Below are positions 5,558 through 12,523 of a stretch of 15,821 nt of DNA, piece by piece. Origin of the DNA: an uncultured Oscillibacter sp. (GTDB lineage Bacteria; Bacillota; Clostridia; Oscillospirales; Oscillospiraceae); contig CAJUJW010000056.1 of NCBI GenBank assembly GCA_910586735.1, forward strand, positions 1-15,821, in the 5' to 3' direction. Position 1 is the stretch's first letter. The number at the start of each line of letters is the position of its first letter. The translations under genes were made by a program, and so were the position numbers. The notes below the pieces were generated by a model that had not been told where the DNA came from, ran no database searches, and saw nothing but the letters and a program-made list of their open reading frames with translations.

Positions 5558-7066
5558 TTGGAAGAACTGCTGAAAATGGAGCACATCAGCAAGCGCTTCG
5601 GCAGCTTCTACGCCAACCGGGATGTCTGCCTCACCGTCAACCGCGGTGAGGTCCTGACGCTGCTGGGGGAGAACGGCGCGGGAAAGTCCACGCTGATGAA
5701 CATCCTCATCGGCCTGTACCAGCCCACGGAGGGAAAGATCTTCCTGAACGGCCGGGAGGTGCGCATCGACTCGCCCAGCCAGGCCGTGAAGCTGGGCATC
5801 GGCATGGTTCATCAGCACTTCATGCTGGTGGAGGCCATGACGGTCTTCGAGAACATCATCCTGGGGGACAAGAACTCCAAGGGCGTCTTCGTGGATCGGG
5901 AGGCCCGGAAAAGCGAGATCCTGGCCCTTTCCCAGCGCTACGGCCTGGATGTGGAACTGGACAAGCTCATCACCGACATCTCCGTGGGCGCCCAGCAGCG
6001 GGTGGAGATTCTCAAGGCCCTTTATCACGGGGCGGACCTGCTGATCCTGGACGAGCCCTCCGCCGCGCTGACGGACATCGAGGTAGAGGGCCTCTTCGCC
6101 ATCATGCACAAGCTGGTGGACGAGGGAAAGAGCATCATCTTCATCAGCCACAAAATGCGGGAGGTCCTCCACATCTCCGACCGGATTACCATCCTCCGGG
6201 CCGGCGAGGTGGTCACCACCGTCCACCGGGGAGAGACCGACGGGCAGAAGCTGGCGAACCTCATGATCGGGCGGGAGCTCTCCGGCTCTCAGTACGAGAA
6301 AAAGGAGGTCCGGGGGGACACGGTGCTGCGGCTGGAGAACGTGAAGTATCACGAGAGCTCCAAGCACAACGGCCTGGCCGGGGTCTCCATGGAAATCCGC
6401 CCCGGGGAAATCGTGGGCATCGCCGGGGTCGACGGCAACGGCCAGACTCAGCTGGCGCAGATTGTCACCGGCGTCATCGCCCCGGAGTCCGGCAGCCTCT
6501 CCCTCAAGGAGAGCGCCGTCTCCGTCTACGACCCCTCCGCCTTCATTGAGGAGGGCGTCTCCCACGTGCCGGAGGACCGGAACCTTCAGGGTCTCATCGG
6601 CGACATGTCCATCGCGGACAACCTGGTGCTCAAAAGCATCGGCAGCGAAGCCTTCAGCATGGGCCGGGGGCTCCTCCTGAAAAAGGGGGCCATCAACGCC
6701 CATGCGGACAAGATGGTGGAAAAATACGACGTGCGCTGCACCTCCACCGGACAGGAGGTCCGCAGCCTCTCCGGCGGCAACCAGCAGAAGGTCATCCTGG
6801 CCCGGGAGCTGGAGTCTCAGCCGGAACTGCTGGTGGCCGTCCACCCCACCCGGGGCCTGGACATCGGCGCCACCCGCTTTGTCCACGACCAGATGATTGA
6901 CGCCCGGGAGCGGGGCGTGGGCATTCTCCTCGTCAGCGCGGACTTCGACGAGGTGCTGGAGATGTCCGACCGCATCCTGGTCATCTTCGAGGGCCGGATC
7001 ATGGGCGAGTTCTCCGGGAAAAATCCGCCCATTGAGGAGATCAGCCTGGCCATGACGGGTAAATAA
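5558..7066 (+). CDS. nupO: Two-domain ATPase of a BMP-type nucleoside ABC importer (NupO/YufO-like)
   Basis: A 502-residue tandem ABC ATPase that powers purine/pyrimidine nucleoside uptake in the cytoplasm; about 500-510 residues is normal. Domain 1 has Walker A GENGAGKS (37-44), the Q-loop in GMVHQHFMLVE, signature SVGAQQR (from 142) and Walker B LLILDEPSAALT (D165, E166). Domain 2 has the degenerate Walker A GVDGNGQT, an intact LSGGNQQK signature (from 404) and AVHPTRGLDIG where the catalytic DE is lost. That asymmetry is usual in the NupO/YufO and RbsA-like groups. The TTG start is supported by AGGAGG at 5543-5548; ATG at 5576 is an in-frame alternative without a ribosome site. The first permease begins 14 nt downstream. 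The gene symbol is by analogy with Bacillus subtilis nupO. Confidence 0.93.
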   Translation: MEELLKMEHISKRFGSFYANRDVCLTVNRGEVLTLLGENGAGKSTLMNILIGLYQPTEGKIFLNGREVRIDSPSQAVKLGIGMVHQHFMLVEAMTVFENIILGDKNSKGVFVDREARKSEILALSQRYGLDVELDKLITDISVGAQQRVEILKALYHGADLLILDEPSAALTDIEVEGLFAIMHKLVDEGKSIIFISHKMREVLHISDRITILRAGEVVTTVHRGETDGQKLANLMIGRELSGSQYEKKEVRGDTVLRLENVKYHESSKHNGLAGVSMEIRPGEIVGIAGVDGNGQTQLAQIVTGVIAPESGSLSLKESAVSVYDPSAFIEEGVSHVPEDRNLQGLIGDMSIADNLVLKSIGSEAFSMGRGLLLKKGAINAHADKMVEKYDVRCTSTGQEVRSLSGGNQQKVILARELESQPELLVAVHPTRGLDIGATRFVHDQMIDARERGVGILLVSADFDEVLEMSDRILVIFEGRIMGEFSGKNPPIEEISLAMTGK

Positions 7067-7080
7067 AGGGGGGGACGATC

Positions 7081-8154
7081 ATGGAAAAATTTCGGAAATC
7101 ACTGACCAGCTTTCTGGTGCCCCTGCTGTCCATCCTGCTGGCTTTTTTGATTGGCGCGATCATCATGGCGGCCATGGGCTCCAACCCCGTAACGGCCATG
7201 GCGGCCTTGTTCAGGGGGGCCTTCGGCACCGCCGCCAGCATCGGAACCACCCTGAACAAGGCGGTACCCCTGATCTTCACCTCCCTGTGCGCCTGCTTTG
7301 CCTATAAGTGCGGCGTGTTCAACCTGGGCGGCGAGGGGCAGTTCCTCTTCGGCGCCACCGTGGCTTTCTGCACCGTCCACTGCCTGGGCCTGACGGGCCT
7401 CCCCGGCATCCTGGCCGCCATGCTGGCGGGCACCCTGGCCGGGGGCGTGTGGGGCATGATTCCCGGCGTTCTGAAAATCACCCGGGGACTCAACGAGATG
7501 ATTATCTCCATCATGCTGAACTATGTGGCCACCCTGTTCATGGGCGTCATCTACACCAACTGGATCCGGGACGTGACCGTCCCCCAGACGCCGTCCATTG
7601 ACGACTCCCTGAAGCTCAGCCGGGTAATCCCCTCCATGCGCTTCACCTGGGCCCTGGTCATCGCCCTTCTGGCGGGCGTTCTGCTGTACTACTTCCTCTA
7701 CTGGACCGCGCCGGGCTTCAAGCTCCGGGCTGTGGGCCTGAACATGACCGCCAGCCGCTTTGACGGCTTCCCGGTCAACCGGTACATCCTCATCAGCTTC
7801 ATCGCCTCCGGGGCCATCGCGGGCCTGGGCGGCGCGTCGGACCTGCTGGGCACCCAGTACCGGCTCATCAACGGGTACGGCGCGGGCTACGGCTTCGACG
7901 GCGTGGCCATGGCCCTGATTGGCCAGCTCCACCCCCTGGCGACCATTGTGGTGGCCATCTTCTTCGCCGCCCTCCGGGTGGGCTCCACCTCCATGCAGGT
8001 GGCCACCGGCGTGCCCACCAGCGTGTCCGACATCATCCAGGCCCTGGTCATCGTCTTCTCCGTGGCCGGCATGGCCCTGACGAAGCTGCCGGAGTTCGAG
8101 GCGTTCCGCCTCCGGGTCTTCCACGGGAAGGGAAAGGAGGGACAGGCAGCATGA
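7081..8154 (+). CDS. nupP: Nucleoside ABC importer permease 1 (NupP/YufP-like)
   Basis: A 357-residue permease of the BPD_transp_2 (RbsC/LivH-like) superfamily with about eight to ten membrane helices. Diagnostic stretches are the conserved FNLGGEGQFLFGA near residue 80 and GLNEMIISIMLNYVA around 138-152. A further glycine-rich GAIAGLGGASDLLG block and GYGFDGVAMALIGQ complete the pattern seen in nucleoside permeases of the NupP, YufP and PnrC type. It starts at ATG behind AGGGGGG. The stop overlaps the ATG of the second permease (ATGA), so the pair is translationally coupled and presumably forms a heterodimeric channel. The symbol is by analogy with B. subtilis; nucleoside specificity is family knowledge, not proven here. 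Confidence 0.93.
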   Translation: MEKFRKSLTSFLVPLLSILLAFLIGAIIMAAMGSNPVTAMAALFRGAFGTAASIGTTLNKAVPLIFTSLCACFAYKCGVFNLGGEGQFLFGATVAFCTVHCLGLTGLPGILAAMLAGTLAGGVWGMIPGVLKITRGLNEMIISIMLNYVATLFMGVIYTNWIRDVTVPQTPSIDDSLKLSRVIPSMRFTWALVIALLAGVLLYYFLYWTAPGFKLRAVGLNMTASRFDGFPVNRYILISFIASGAIAGLGGASDLLGTQYRLINGYGAGYGFDGVAMALIGQLHPLATIVVAIFFAALRVGSTSMQVATGVPTSVSDIIQALVIVFSVAGMALTKLPEFEAFRLRVFHGKGKEGQAA

Positions 8155-9080
8155 GCGGCACCTTTATCTCCAGTATCATCCTGGCCACCGTCCGCATGGC
8201 GGTGCCCCTGCTGTTCATCGCCATAGCCGAGCTCTACTCCGAGCGGGCCGGCATGGTCAACATCGGCCTGGAAGGCCTGGCCGCCGTGGGCGCCCTGGGG
8301 GGCTTCATGCTGGCCTACACCACCGGGAACGTGTGGCTGGGCATCCTCTGCGGCGCCCTGGCCGGGGCCCTGGTCAACATGGTCTACGCCTTTGCCACCA
8401 TCACCCTCTGCGCCAACCACACGGTCTACGGCATGGCGGTAAACCTCCTGGCCCCCGCCCTGGCCTCCTTCATCTACCGGGTCTACTTCGGCGACGGCAG
8501 CAGCCTGATGCAGATTACCCTCATGCCCGGCATCGGCGTCCCCGGATTGAAGGACATCCCCTTCATCGGGCCCCTGCTCTTCGACCAGACCCCTATGGTC
8601 TATCTGGCCTTCGCCCTGGTGATTTTCACCGCGGTCTTTTTCAACAAGACCAAGGCGGGACTCAACTACAAATCCGTGGGCGAGCACCCCAAGGCCGCCG
8701 CCACCCTGGGCATCAACGTCATCGGCGTCAAGTATCTCTCCTGCCTGATCTGCGGCGCGCTGGCGGGCATGGGCGGCGCTTACCTCACCACCTGCTACTC
8801 CACCACCTACACCGAGGGCATCGTCTCCGGGCGGGGCTTCATCGCCCTGGCGGCGGTGATCTTCGGCCGCTGGACCGGCAGCGGCGTGCTGGTGGCCTGC
8901 CTGTTCTTCGGTCTGTGCGACGCCCTCCAGATTCGCCTCCAGGTGACCAACGTGGGCGTCCCCTACCAGTTCTTCCAGATGATTCCCTACATCGCCACCG
9001 TGCTGGTGCTGGCCATCGTGGGCTCCAAGAAATCCGGCCCCAAGGCCAACGGCCTCCCCTACCGCAAGGAGGAGCGCTGA
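8151..9080 (+). CDS. nupQ: Nucleoside ABC importer permease 2 (NupQ/YufQ-like)
   Basis: A 309-residue BPD_transp_2 permease, the normal size for NupQ/YufQ. The signature YSERAGMVNIGLEGL at about 26-40 is the hallmark of the second permease in BMP-type systems. It is followed by NKTKAGLNYKSVGEHPKAA in the cytoplasmic loop and GRGFIALAAVIFGRW near residue 225. It begins with an ATGA overlap on permease 1 and has AAGGAGGGAC a little upstream. A 63-nt gap with a hairpin separates it from the receptor gene. It forms the membrane channel with permease 1 and is energised by the tandem ATPase. Confidence 0.93.
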   Translation: MSGTFISSIILATVRMAVPLLFIAIAELYSERAGMVNIGLEGLAAVGALGGFMLAYTTGNVWLGILCGALAGALVNMVYAFATITLCANHTVYGMAVNLLAPALASFIYRVYFGDGSSLMQITLMPGIGVPGLKDIPFIGPLLFDQTPMVYLAFALVIFTAVFFNKTKAGLNYKSVGEHPKAAATLGINVIGVKYLSCLICGALAGMGGAYLTTCYSTTYTEGIVSGRGFIALAAVIFGRWTGSGVLVACLFFGLCDALQIRLQVTNVGVPYQFFQMIPYIATVLVLAIVGSKKSGPKANGLPYRKEER

Positions 9081-9094
9081 ATTCACCCCGAGAC

Positions 9095-9114
9095 AAGGCG
9101 GAACTCTCCGCTTT
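9095..9114 (+). repeat. Intercistronic hairpin before the receptor gene
   Basis: AAGGCGGA and TCCGCTTT form an 8-bp stem (one G-T pair) around ACTC in the 63-nt gap between permease 2 and the receptor gene. A T6 run at 9124-9129 lies ten bases later, too far for a standard terminator. Such hairpins often protect or partly terminate mRNA and could adjust receptor output against the membrane parts (inference). Confidence 0.5.
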
Positions 9115-9143
9115 GCTATACCATTTTTTCAGGAGGAATGATT

Positions 9144-10196
9144 ATGAAAAGAAGCATCGCAATCCTGCTCTCCCTGGTCCTTGCGCTGAGCCTGGCCGCC
9201 TGCGGCGGCAATTCCGGCGGGTCCGACAGCGCTTCCGGCGGCGGCGACAGCTCCGGCGGCGGAGAAAAAACTTACCGCGTGGGCTTCATCCTGGACAGCA
9301 GCATCAACGACGGAGGCTGGGGCACCGCCTGCTACAGCGAGCTGAACGCCGCCGTGGAAAAAAATCCCAACTGGTCCATGAAGTACACGGACAACCTCTC
9401 CCACGACAGCTTCTATGACGCCATGGTGGCCTACTGCAACGAGGGCTTCGACCTGATCTACGCCCCCGGCGGAGAGTACACCGACGCCATGATTCAGGTG
9501 TCCGCGGAGTATCCTGACGTGTGCTTTGCCCTGCTCAACGGCGGCGAGGACACCCCCGGCCTGGCCTCTAACGGCAACCTCTCCTCCCTGCTGCCCAACG
9601 GCCAGCAGATCGGCTGGATCGCCGGCGCTCTGGCGGGCCTCATGACCGAGAGCGGAACTATCGCCTTCATCGGCGGCATGGAGCTGACCACCACCCTGGC
9701 CAAGTATCAGGGCTTCTGCGAAGCCGCCCAGTACGTGGGCGAGCAGGGGGGCAAGACCATCCGTCCCCTGGACGCCGTCTACGCCAACACCTATGACGAC
9801 TCCTCCAAGGGAATCGAATTCGCCAACGCCATGATTGAACAGGGCGCGGACGTGTTCTTTGGAGATGCCTCCGCCGTGGACTCCGGTGCCCGCCAGGCCA
9901 TCGACGAGTACAACGCCAAAGCCGGCTCCATCTCCGTCTATGACATCGCCCAGCCTGCCGACTACCTGGGCCAGAACGAGTGCATCATCGGCTCCCAGAT
10001 TACGGACAACTCCTCCCTCATCGCCCTGAGCTTTGAGGCGGTGGAGAACGGCACCTTCGGCGGCGAGGTCCTCTTCGGCAACCTCCAGAACGGCGTTCTC
10101 TCCCCCGGCGCTCTCAGCGACCTGGTTCCCGCCGAGAAGCAGGAGCAGTACAACGCCTATATCCAGCAGATGATCGACGGCACCTTTATGCAGTGA
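9144..10196 (+). CDS. nupN: BMP-family nucleoside-binding lipoprotein (PnrA/NupN-like)
   Basis: A 350-residue substrate receptor anchored outside the membrane. The signal peptide ends in the lipobox LAAC, with Cys20 as the lipidation site, followed by a Ser/Gly-rich tether (about 21-40). The mature part opens with YRVGFILDSSINDGGWG, where BMP receptors carry their ligand-side Asp and aromatic residues. It continues with a YAPGG block, NGQQIGWIAGALAGLMTESGTIAFIGG around 150-175, and ends with a typical BMP C-terminus. BMP proteins such as Treponema PnrA and Bacillus NupN bind purine or general nucleosides. ATG at 9144 is chosen because AGGAGG (9131-9136) is 7 nt away; ATG at 9138 would leave one base. 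Being last in the operon, with a hairpin before and terminator after, is unlike the receptor-first order of many BMP operons. Confidence 0.93.
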   Translation: MKRSIAILLSLVLALSLAACGGNSGGSDSASGGGDSSGGGEKTYRVGFILDSSINDGGWGTACYSELNAAVEKNPNWSMKYTDNLSHDSFYDAMVAYCNEGFDLIYAPGGEYTDAMIQVSAEYPDVCFALLNGGEDTPGLASNGNLSSLLPNGQQIGWIAGALAGLMTESGTIAFIGGMELTTTLAKYQGFCEAAQYVGEQGGKTIRPLDAVYANTYDDSSKGIEFANAMIEQGADVFFGDASAVDSGARQAIDEYNAKAGSISVYDIAQPADYLGQNECIIGSQITDNSSLIALSFEAVENGTFGGEVLFGNLQNGVLSPGALSDLVPAEKQEQYNAYIQQMIDGTFMQ

Positions 10197-10233
10197 TTTC
10201 CCCTCCCGGGGCAATTTCCTAAAGGACCGAAAA

Positions 10234-10262
10234 CTAGGGCGGCTTTGCCGCCCTGGTTTTTT
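10234..10262 (+). terminator. Rho-independent terminator of the nucleoside importer operon
   Basis: CTAGGGCGGC and GCCGCCCTGG form a 10-bp stem (one T-G pair) around TTT and run into T6 at 10257-10262. It begins 38 nt after the receptor stop. An A-run (AAA at 10231-10233) before the stem gives some reverse-strand activity too. A second, looser stem (GTCCGC 10265-10270 with GCGGAC 10288-10293) follows. Confidence 0.92.
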
Positions 10263-10317
10263 GTGTCCGCACCCCCCCGGCCGGGCGGCGGACGCGCAGA
10301 AACAGCCTTGACACCGC

Positions 10318-10346
10318 TTGTTTTTTTCCGCGCCCTGTGGTAAACT
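10318..10346 (+). promoter_or_regulatory. Likely promoter of the nucleoside kinase gene
   Basis: TTGTTT (10318-10323) and TAAACT (10341-10346) are 17 nt apart, with TGG before the -10 giving an extended element. A perfect TTGACA at 10308-10313 lies 27 nt from this -10, too far to pair with it. Transcription would start near 10353, leaving a leader of about 68 nt. Preceded by a strong terminator, the kinase needs its own promoter. Confidence 0.5.
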
Positions 10347-10420
10347 ATTTCCAACCCCAGCAGGACGCGGGGGACTGCCCCGCCTCCCCCGGCGCAACGA
10401 TTTATGAAGGAGGCCATCCT

Positions 10421-12091
10421 ATGGAAGAAAAGAGAATGATCAAGGTGACCGTAGACGGCGTGGAATACGCCTACCCCCACGGTACGCCCTATCGGACCAT
10501 TGCCGCAGACTTCCAAAGCCGGTTCCCCAGCGACATCCTGCTGGTCAACCGGGACGGGAAGCTCTGCGAGCTCCACAAGGTCCTGGACCGGGACTGCTCG
10601 CTGAAGATGGTCACCGCCAGGGACAAGCCCGGCATCCAGACCTATGAGCGCAGCGCCGTCTTCCTGATGCTCAAGGCCTTCTACGACGTGGCAGGCCGGG
10701 AAAACGTGGAGCAGATCTCCGTGGAATACTCCCTCAGCAGCGCCCTGTTCATTCTGGCCCGGGGCAATTTCGCCCTGGATCAGGCCCTGCTGGACAAGGT
10801 GGAGTCCCGGATGCGGGAGCTCTCCGCCGCCGCGCTTCCCATCGAAAAGCGCTCCATCAGCACCGACGACGCCATCGACCTCTTCCAGAAGGCCCGGCTG
10901 GTCCACAAGGCCCAGCTCTTCACCTTCCGCATCAACTCCCACGTGAACGTCTACTCCCTGGACGGCTTCGTGGACTACTTCTACGGCTACATGGCCCCGG
11001 ACACCGGCTACATCCGCTGCTTCGGCCTGGAGCTCTTCGAGAACGGCTTTGTCCTCCGCCTCCCCACCCAGAAGAACCCCGATGTCCTGGGGGACTTCAA
11101 GCCCTCCGTCAAGGTCTTCCGGGAGCTCTACGAGTCCACCCTGCGGTCCAAGGCCCTGAGCGCCTCCAACGTGGCGGAGCTGAACACCACCATCTCCCAG
11201 GGGGGCGCCACGCCGCTGATCCTGGCCCACGAGGCCATGATGGAGAAAAAGATCGGCGACATCGCTGCGGAAATCGCCTCCCGGAAGGACGTGCGCTTCG
11301 TCATGATCGCCGGGCCCTCCTCCTCCGGCAAGACCACCTTCTCTCACCGCCTGTCCACCCAGCTCAGGGCCCACGGCCTGCGGCCCTACCCCATCGCCAC
11401 GGACAACTACTTTGTCAACCGGGACCAGACCCCCAAGGACGAAAACGGCAACTACGACTTCGAGGGCCTGGGGGCCATGGACGTGGAGCAGTTCAACCGG
11501 GACTGCGTCCGCCTGCTGAACGGGGAGACGGTGGAGCTTCCCACCTACAACTTCAAGAAGGGCCAGCGGGAGTACAACGGCAACTTCCTCCGCCTGGAGG
11601 AGGGCGACGTGCTGGTCATCGAGGGCATCCACTGCCTCAACGAAAAATTCACCCACGCCCTGCCTGCCGAGAGCAAATACAAAATCTATATCAGCTGCCT
11701 GACCACCCTGAACATCGACGACCACAACCGCATCCCGACGACGGACGCCCGGCTCCTCCGGCGCATCGAGCGGGACGCCCGGACCCGGGGCTACAGCGCC
11801 CAGGCCACCATCAAGATGTGGCCCAACGTCCGCCGGGGCGAGGAGGAGAACATCTTCCCCTTCCAGGACAGCGCCGACACCATCTTCAACTCCGCCCTGA
11901 TCTACGAGACCGCCCTGCTGAAGCCCTACGTCCAGCCCCTGCTCTTCGGCGTCCCCAGGGACAGCGAGGAATTCATTGAGGCCAAGAGGCTGCTGAAATT
12001 CCTGAACTACTTCCTCCCCATCCCCGCCGACAACATCCCCAAGACCTCCCTCATGCGGGAGTTCATCGGCGGCGGCTGCTATCACGTCTGA
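10421..12091 (+). CDS. TGS-domain nucleoside kinase (uridine kinase/PRK-like)
   Basis: A 556-residue P-loop kinase that probably phosphorylates uridine, cytidine or another nucleoside. The N-terminus (about 5-70, IKVTVDGVEYAYPHGTPYRT) is a TGS-like fold, followed by a region resembling the second additional domain of threonyl-tRNA synthetase (about 75-250). The kinase core starts near 290 with Walker A GPSSSGKTT (G298-T306). It continues with IATDNYFVNRDQTP, LPTYNFKKGQRE and LVIEGIHCLN, all standard for uridine kinase/phosphoribulokinase relatives. This long TGS-kinase architecture occurs in many Firmicutes and Thermotoga and is annotated as nucleoside or uridine kinase; its true substrate is poorly studied. 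ATG at 10421 follows AAGGAGG at 7 nt. It is monocistronic between two terminators, next to a nucleoside importer, which fits salvage of imported nucleosides. Confidence 0.88.
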   Translation: MEEKRMIKVTVDGVEYAYPHGTPYRTIAADFQSRFPSDILLVNRDGKLCELHKVLDRDCSLKMVTARDKPGIQTYERSAVFLMLKAFYDVAGRENVEQISVEYSLSSALFILARGNFALDQALLDKVESRMRELSAAALPIEKRSISTDDAIDLFQKARLVHKAQLFTFRINSHVNVYSLDGFVDYFYGYMAPDTGYIRCFGLELFENGFVLRLPTQKNPDVLGDFKPSVKVFRELYESTLRSKALSASNVAELNTTISQGGATPLILAHEAMMEKKIGDIAAEIASRKDVRFVMIAGPSSSGKTTFSHRLSTQLRAHGLRPYPIATDNYFVNRDQTPKDENGNYDFEGLGAMDVEQFNRDCVRLLNGETVELPTYNFKKGQREYNGNFLRLEEGDVLVIEGIHCLNEKFTHALPAESKYKIYISCLTTLNIDDHNRIPTTDARLLRRIERDARTRGYSAQATIKMWPNVRRGEEENIFPFQDSADTIFNSALIYETALLKPYVQPLLFGVPRDSEEFIEAKRLLKFLNYFLPIPADNIPKTSLMREFIGGGCYHV

Positions 12092-12108
12092 CCGCCTGGA
12101 AAAACATT

Positions 12109-12138
12109 CCGGCCGCCCTCCTGGGCGGCCGGTTTTTT
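12109..12138 (+). terminator. Rho-independent terminator of the nucleoside kinase gene
   Basis: A perfect 10-bp GC stem, CCGGCCGCCC with GGGCGGCCGG, closes on TCCT and runs into T6 at 12133-12138. An A5 run just upstream (AAAAACA) would also allow some termination of leftward transcripts. It lies 17 nt after the kinase stop. Confidence 0.95.
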
Positions 12139-12238
12139 CGTCCTCGTCAACCGCCGCCCCCCGCCTCCATCGAAGATTCGGCCTTCCTGCCGAAGGGGGT
12201 CCGTTCCTTGTCAATATCGCATAATGACAGGTAAATCT

Positions 12239-12265
12239 TTCCAGAAAATTCTCCTTTTTCTGGAA
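12239..12265 (+). repeat. Perfect 10-bp inverted repeat, possible operator
   Basis: TTCCAGAAAA (12239-12248) and TTTTCTGGAA (12256-12265) are perfect reverse complements around a 7-nt centre. It lies about 170 nt upstream of the sugar-importer promoter, where an upstream activator or looping repressor could bind. No U-tract follows the right arm, so it is not a rightward terminator. Confidence 0.6.
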
Positions 12266-12274
12266 GCGATTTGA
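12261..12274 (+). promoter_or_regulatory. Possible catabolite-responsive element (cre-like)
   Basis: TGGAAGCGATTTGA fits the CcpA cre pattern TGWAANCGNTNWCA except for G at position 3 and G at position 13. It overlaps the right arm of the inverted repeat. A sugar importer is a typical CcpA target, but two mismatches and the distance from the promoter keep this tentative. Confidence 0.25.
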
Positions 12275-12418
12275 GTCCCCAGCGAGTTAGGCATATTTAA
12301 TCTCCGTTTTGCACAAACAAGAACCCGTGTATCTGTAAAATTTTCATGAATTTTTCAAAAATATGCATGTATGTCACAAGACTTGCTCTTAATTGGGTAT
12401 TGTATAGCATTTAGGTAT

Positions 12419-12430
12419 ATTTTATAAAAT
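12419..12430 (+). repeat. 12-bp perfect palindrome just upstream of the -35
   Basis: ATTTTATAAAAT is a perfect palindrome ending 8 nt before the TTTACA -35 box. It may act as an UP-like AT-rich element or an activator site; in AT-rich DNA a chance origin is possible. Confidence 0.45.
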
Positions 12431-12438
12431 TCAATCCA

Positions 12439-12468
12439 TTTACAGGTTCTCATAGGTAGTCTTATTAT
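12439..12468 (+). promoter_or_regulatory. Promoter of the sugar ABC importer operon
   Basis: TTTACA (12439-12444, five of six consensus bases) and TATTAT (12463-12468, five of six) are 18 nt apart. The start point would be near 12475, about 48 nt before the binding-protein ATG. A weaker overlapping alternative is TTGGGT (12393-12398) with TATATT (12416-12421) at 17 nt. Confidence 0.65.
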
Positions 12469-12523
12469 TCTATATGTTTAAGGGAGCCGGACCCCAGCGA
12501 ATTTGAAAAAGAGGAGTGGAGTT

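Larger units (their letters stand above)
12139..12523 (+). promoter_or_regulatory. AT-rich gene-free regulatory region before the sugar importer
   Basis: About 385 nt without a plausible gene. Base composition falls from the GC-rich level of the neighbours to clearly AT-rich from about 12220 to 12480. It holds an inverted repeat (12239-12265), a cre-like site, a 12-bp palindrome (12419-12430) and a good promoter (12439-12468). The first part (12139-12215) is still GC-rich and shows nothing beyond a weak TTCGG/CCGAA stem. Confidence 0.7.

Noticed and set aside
10308..10313. Perfect TTGACA as -35 for the kinase gene
   Set aside because: No acceptable -10 lies 16-18 nt downstream; the extended -10 at 10341 is 27 nt away.
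5414..10397. Long minus-strand open frames across the importer genes (for example 5414-6886, 7099-8124, 7887-9086, 9129-10397)
   Set aside because: All are antisense shadows rich in His, Gly, Gln and Val repeats, lack ribosome sites and recognisable motifs, and cover well-recognised ABC genes.
10157..12214. A 685-codon open frame on the minus strand, antisense to the nucleoside kinase
   Set aside because: Low-complexity Val/Gly/Asp/Leu translation without domains. It is the mirror of a GC3-rich gene, and the plus strand carries a complete kinase with ribosome site and terminators.
12239..12265. Inverted repeat as a second terminator after the kinase gene
   Set aside because: AT-rich arms and no trailing U-tract; a perfect terminator is already present at 12109-12138.
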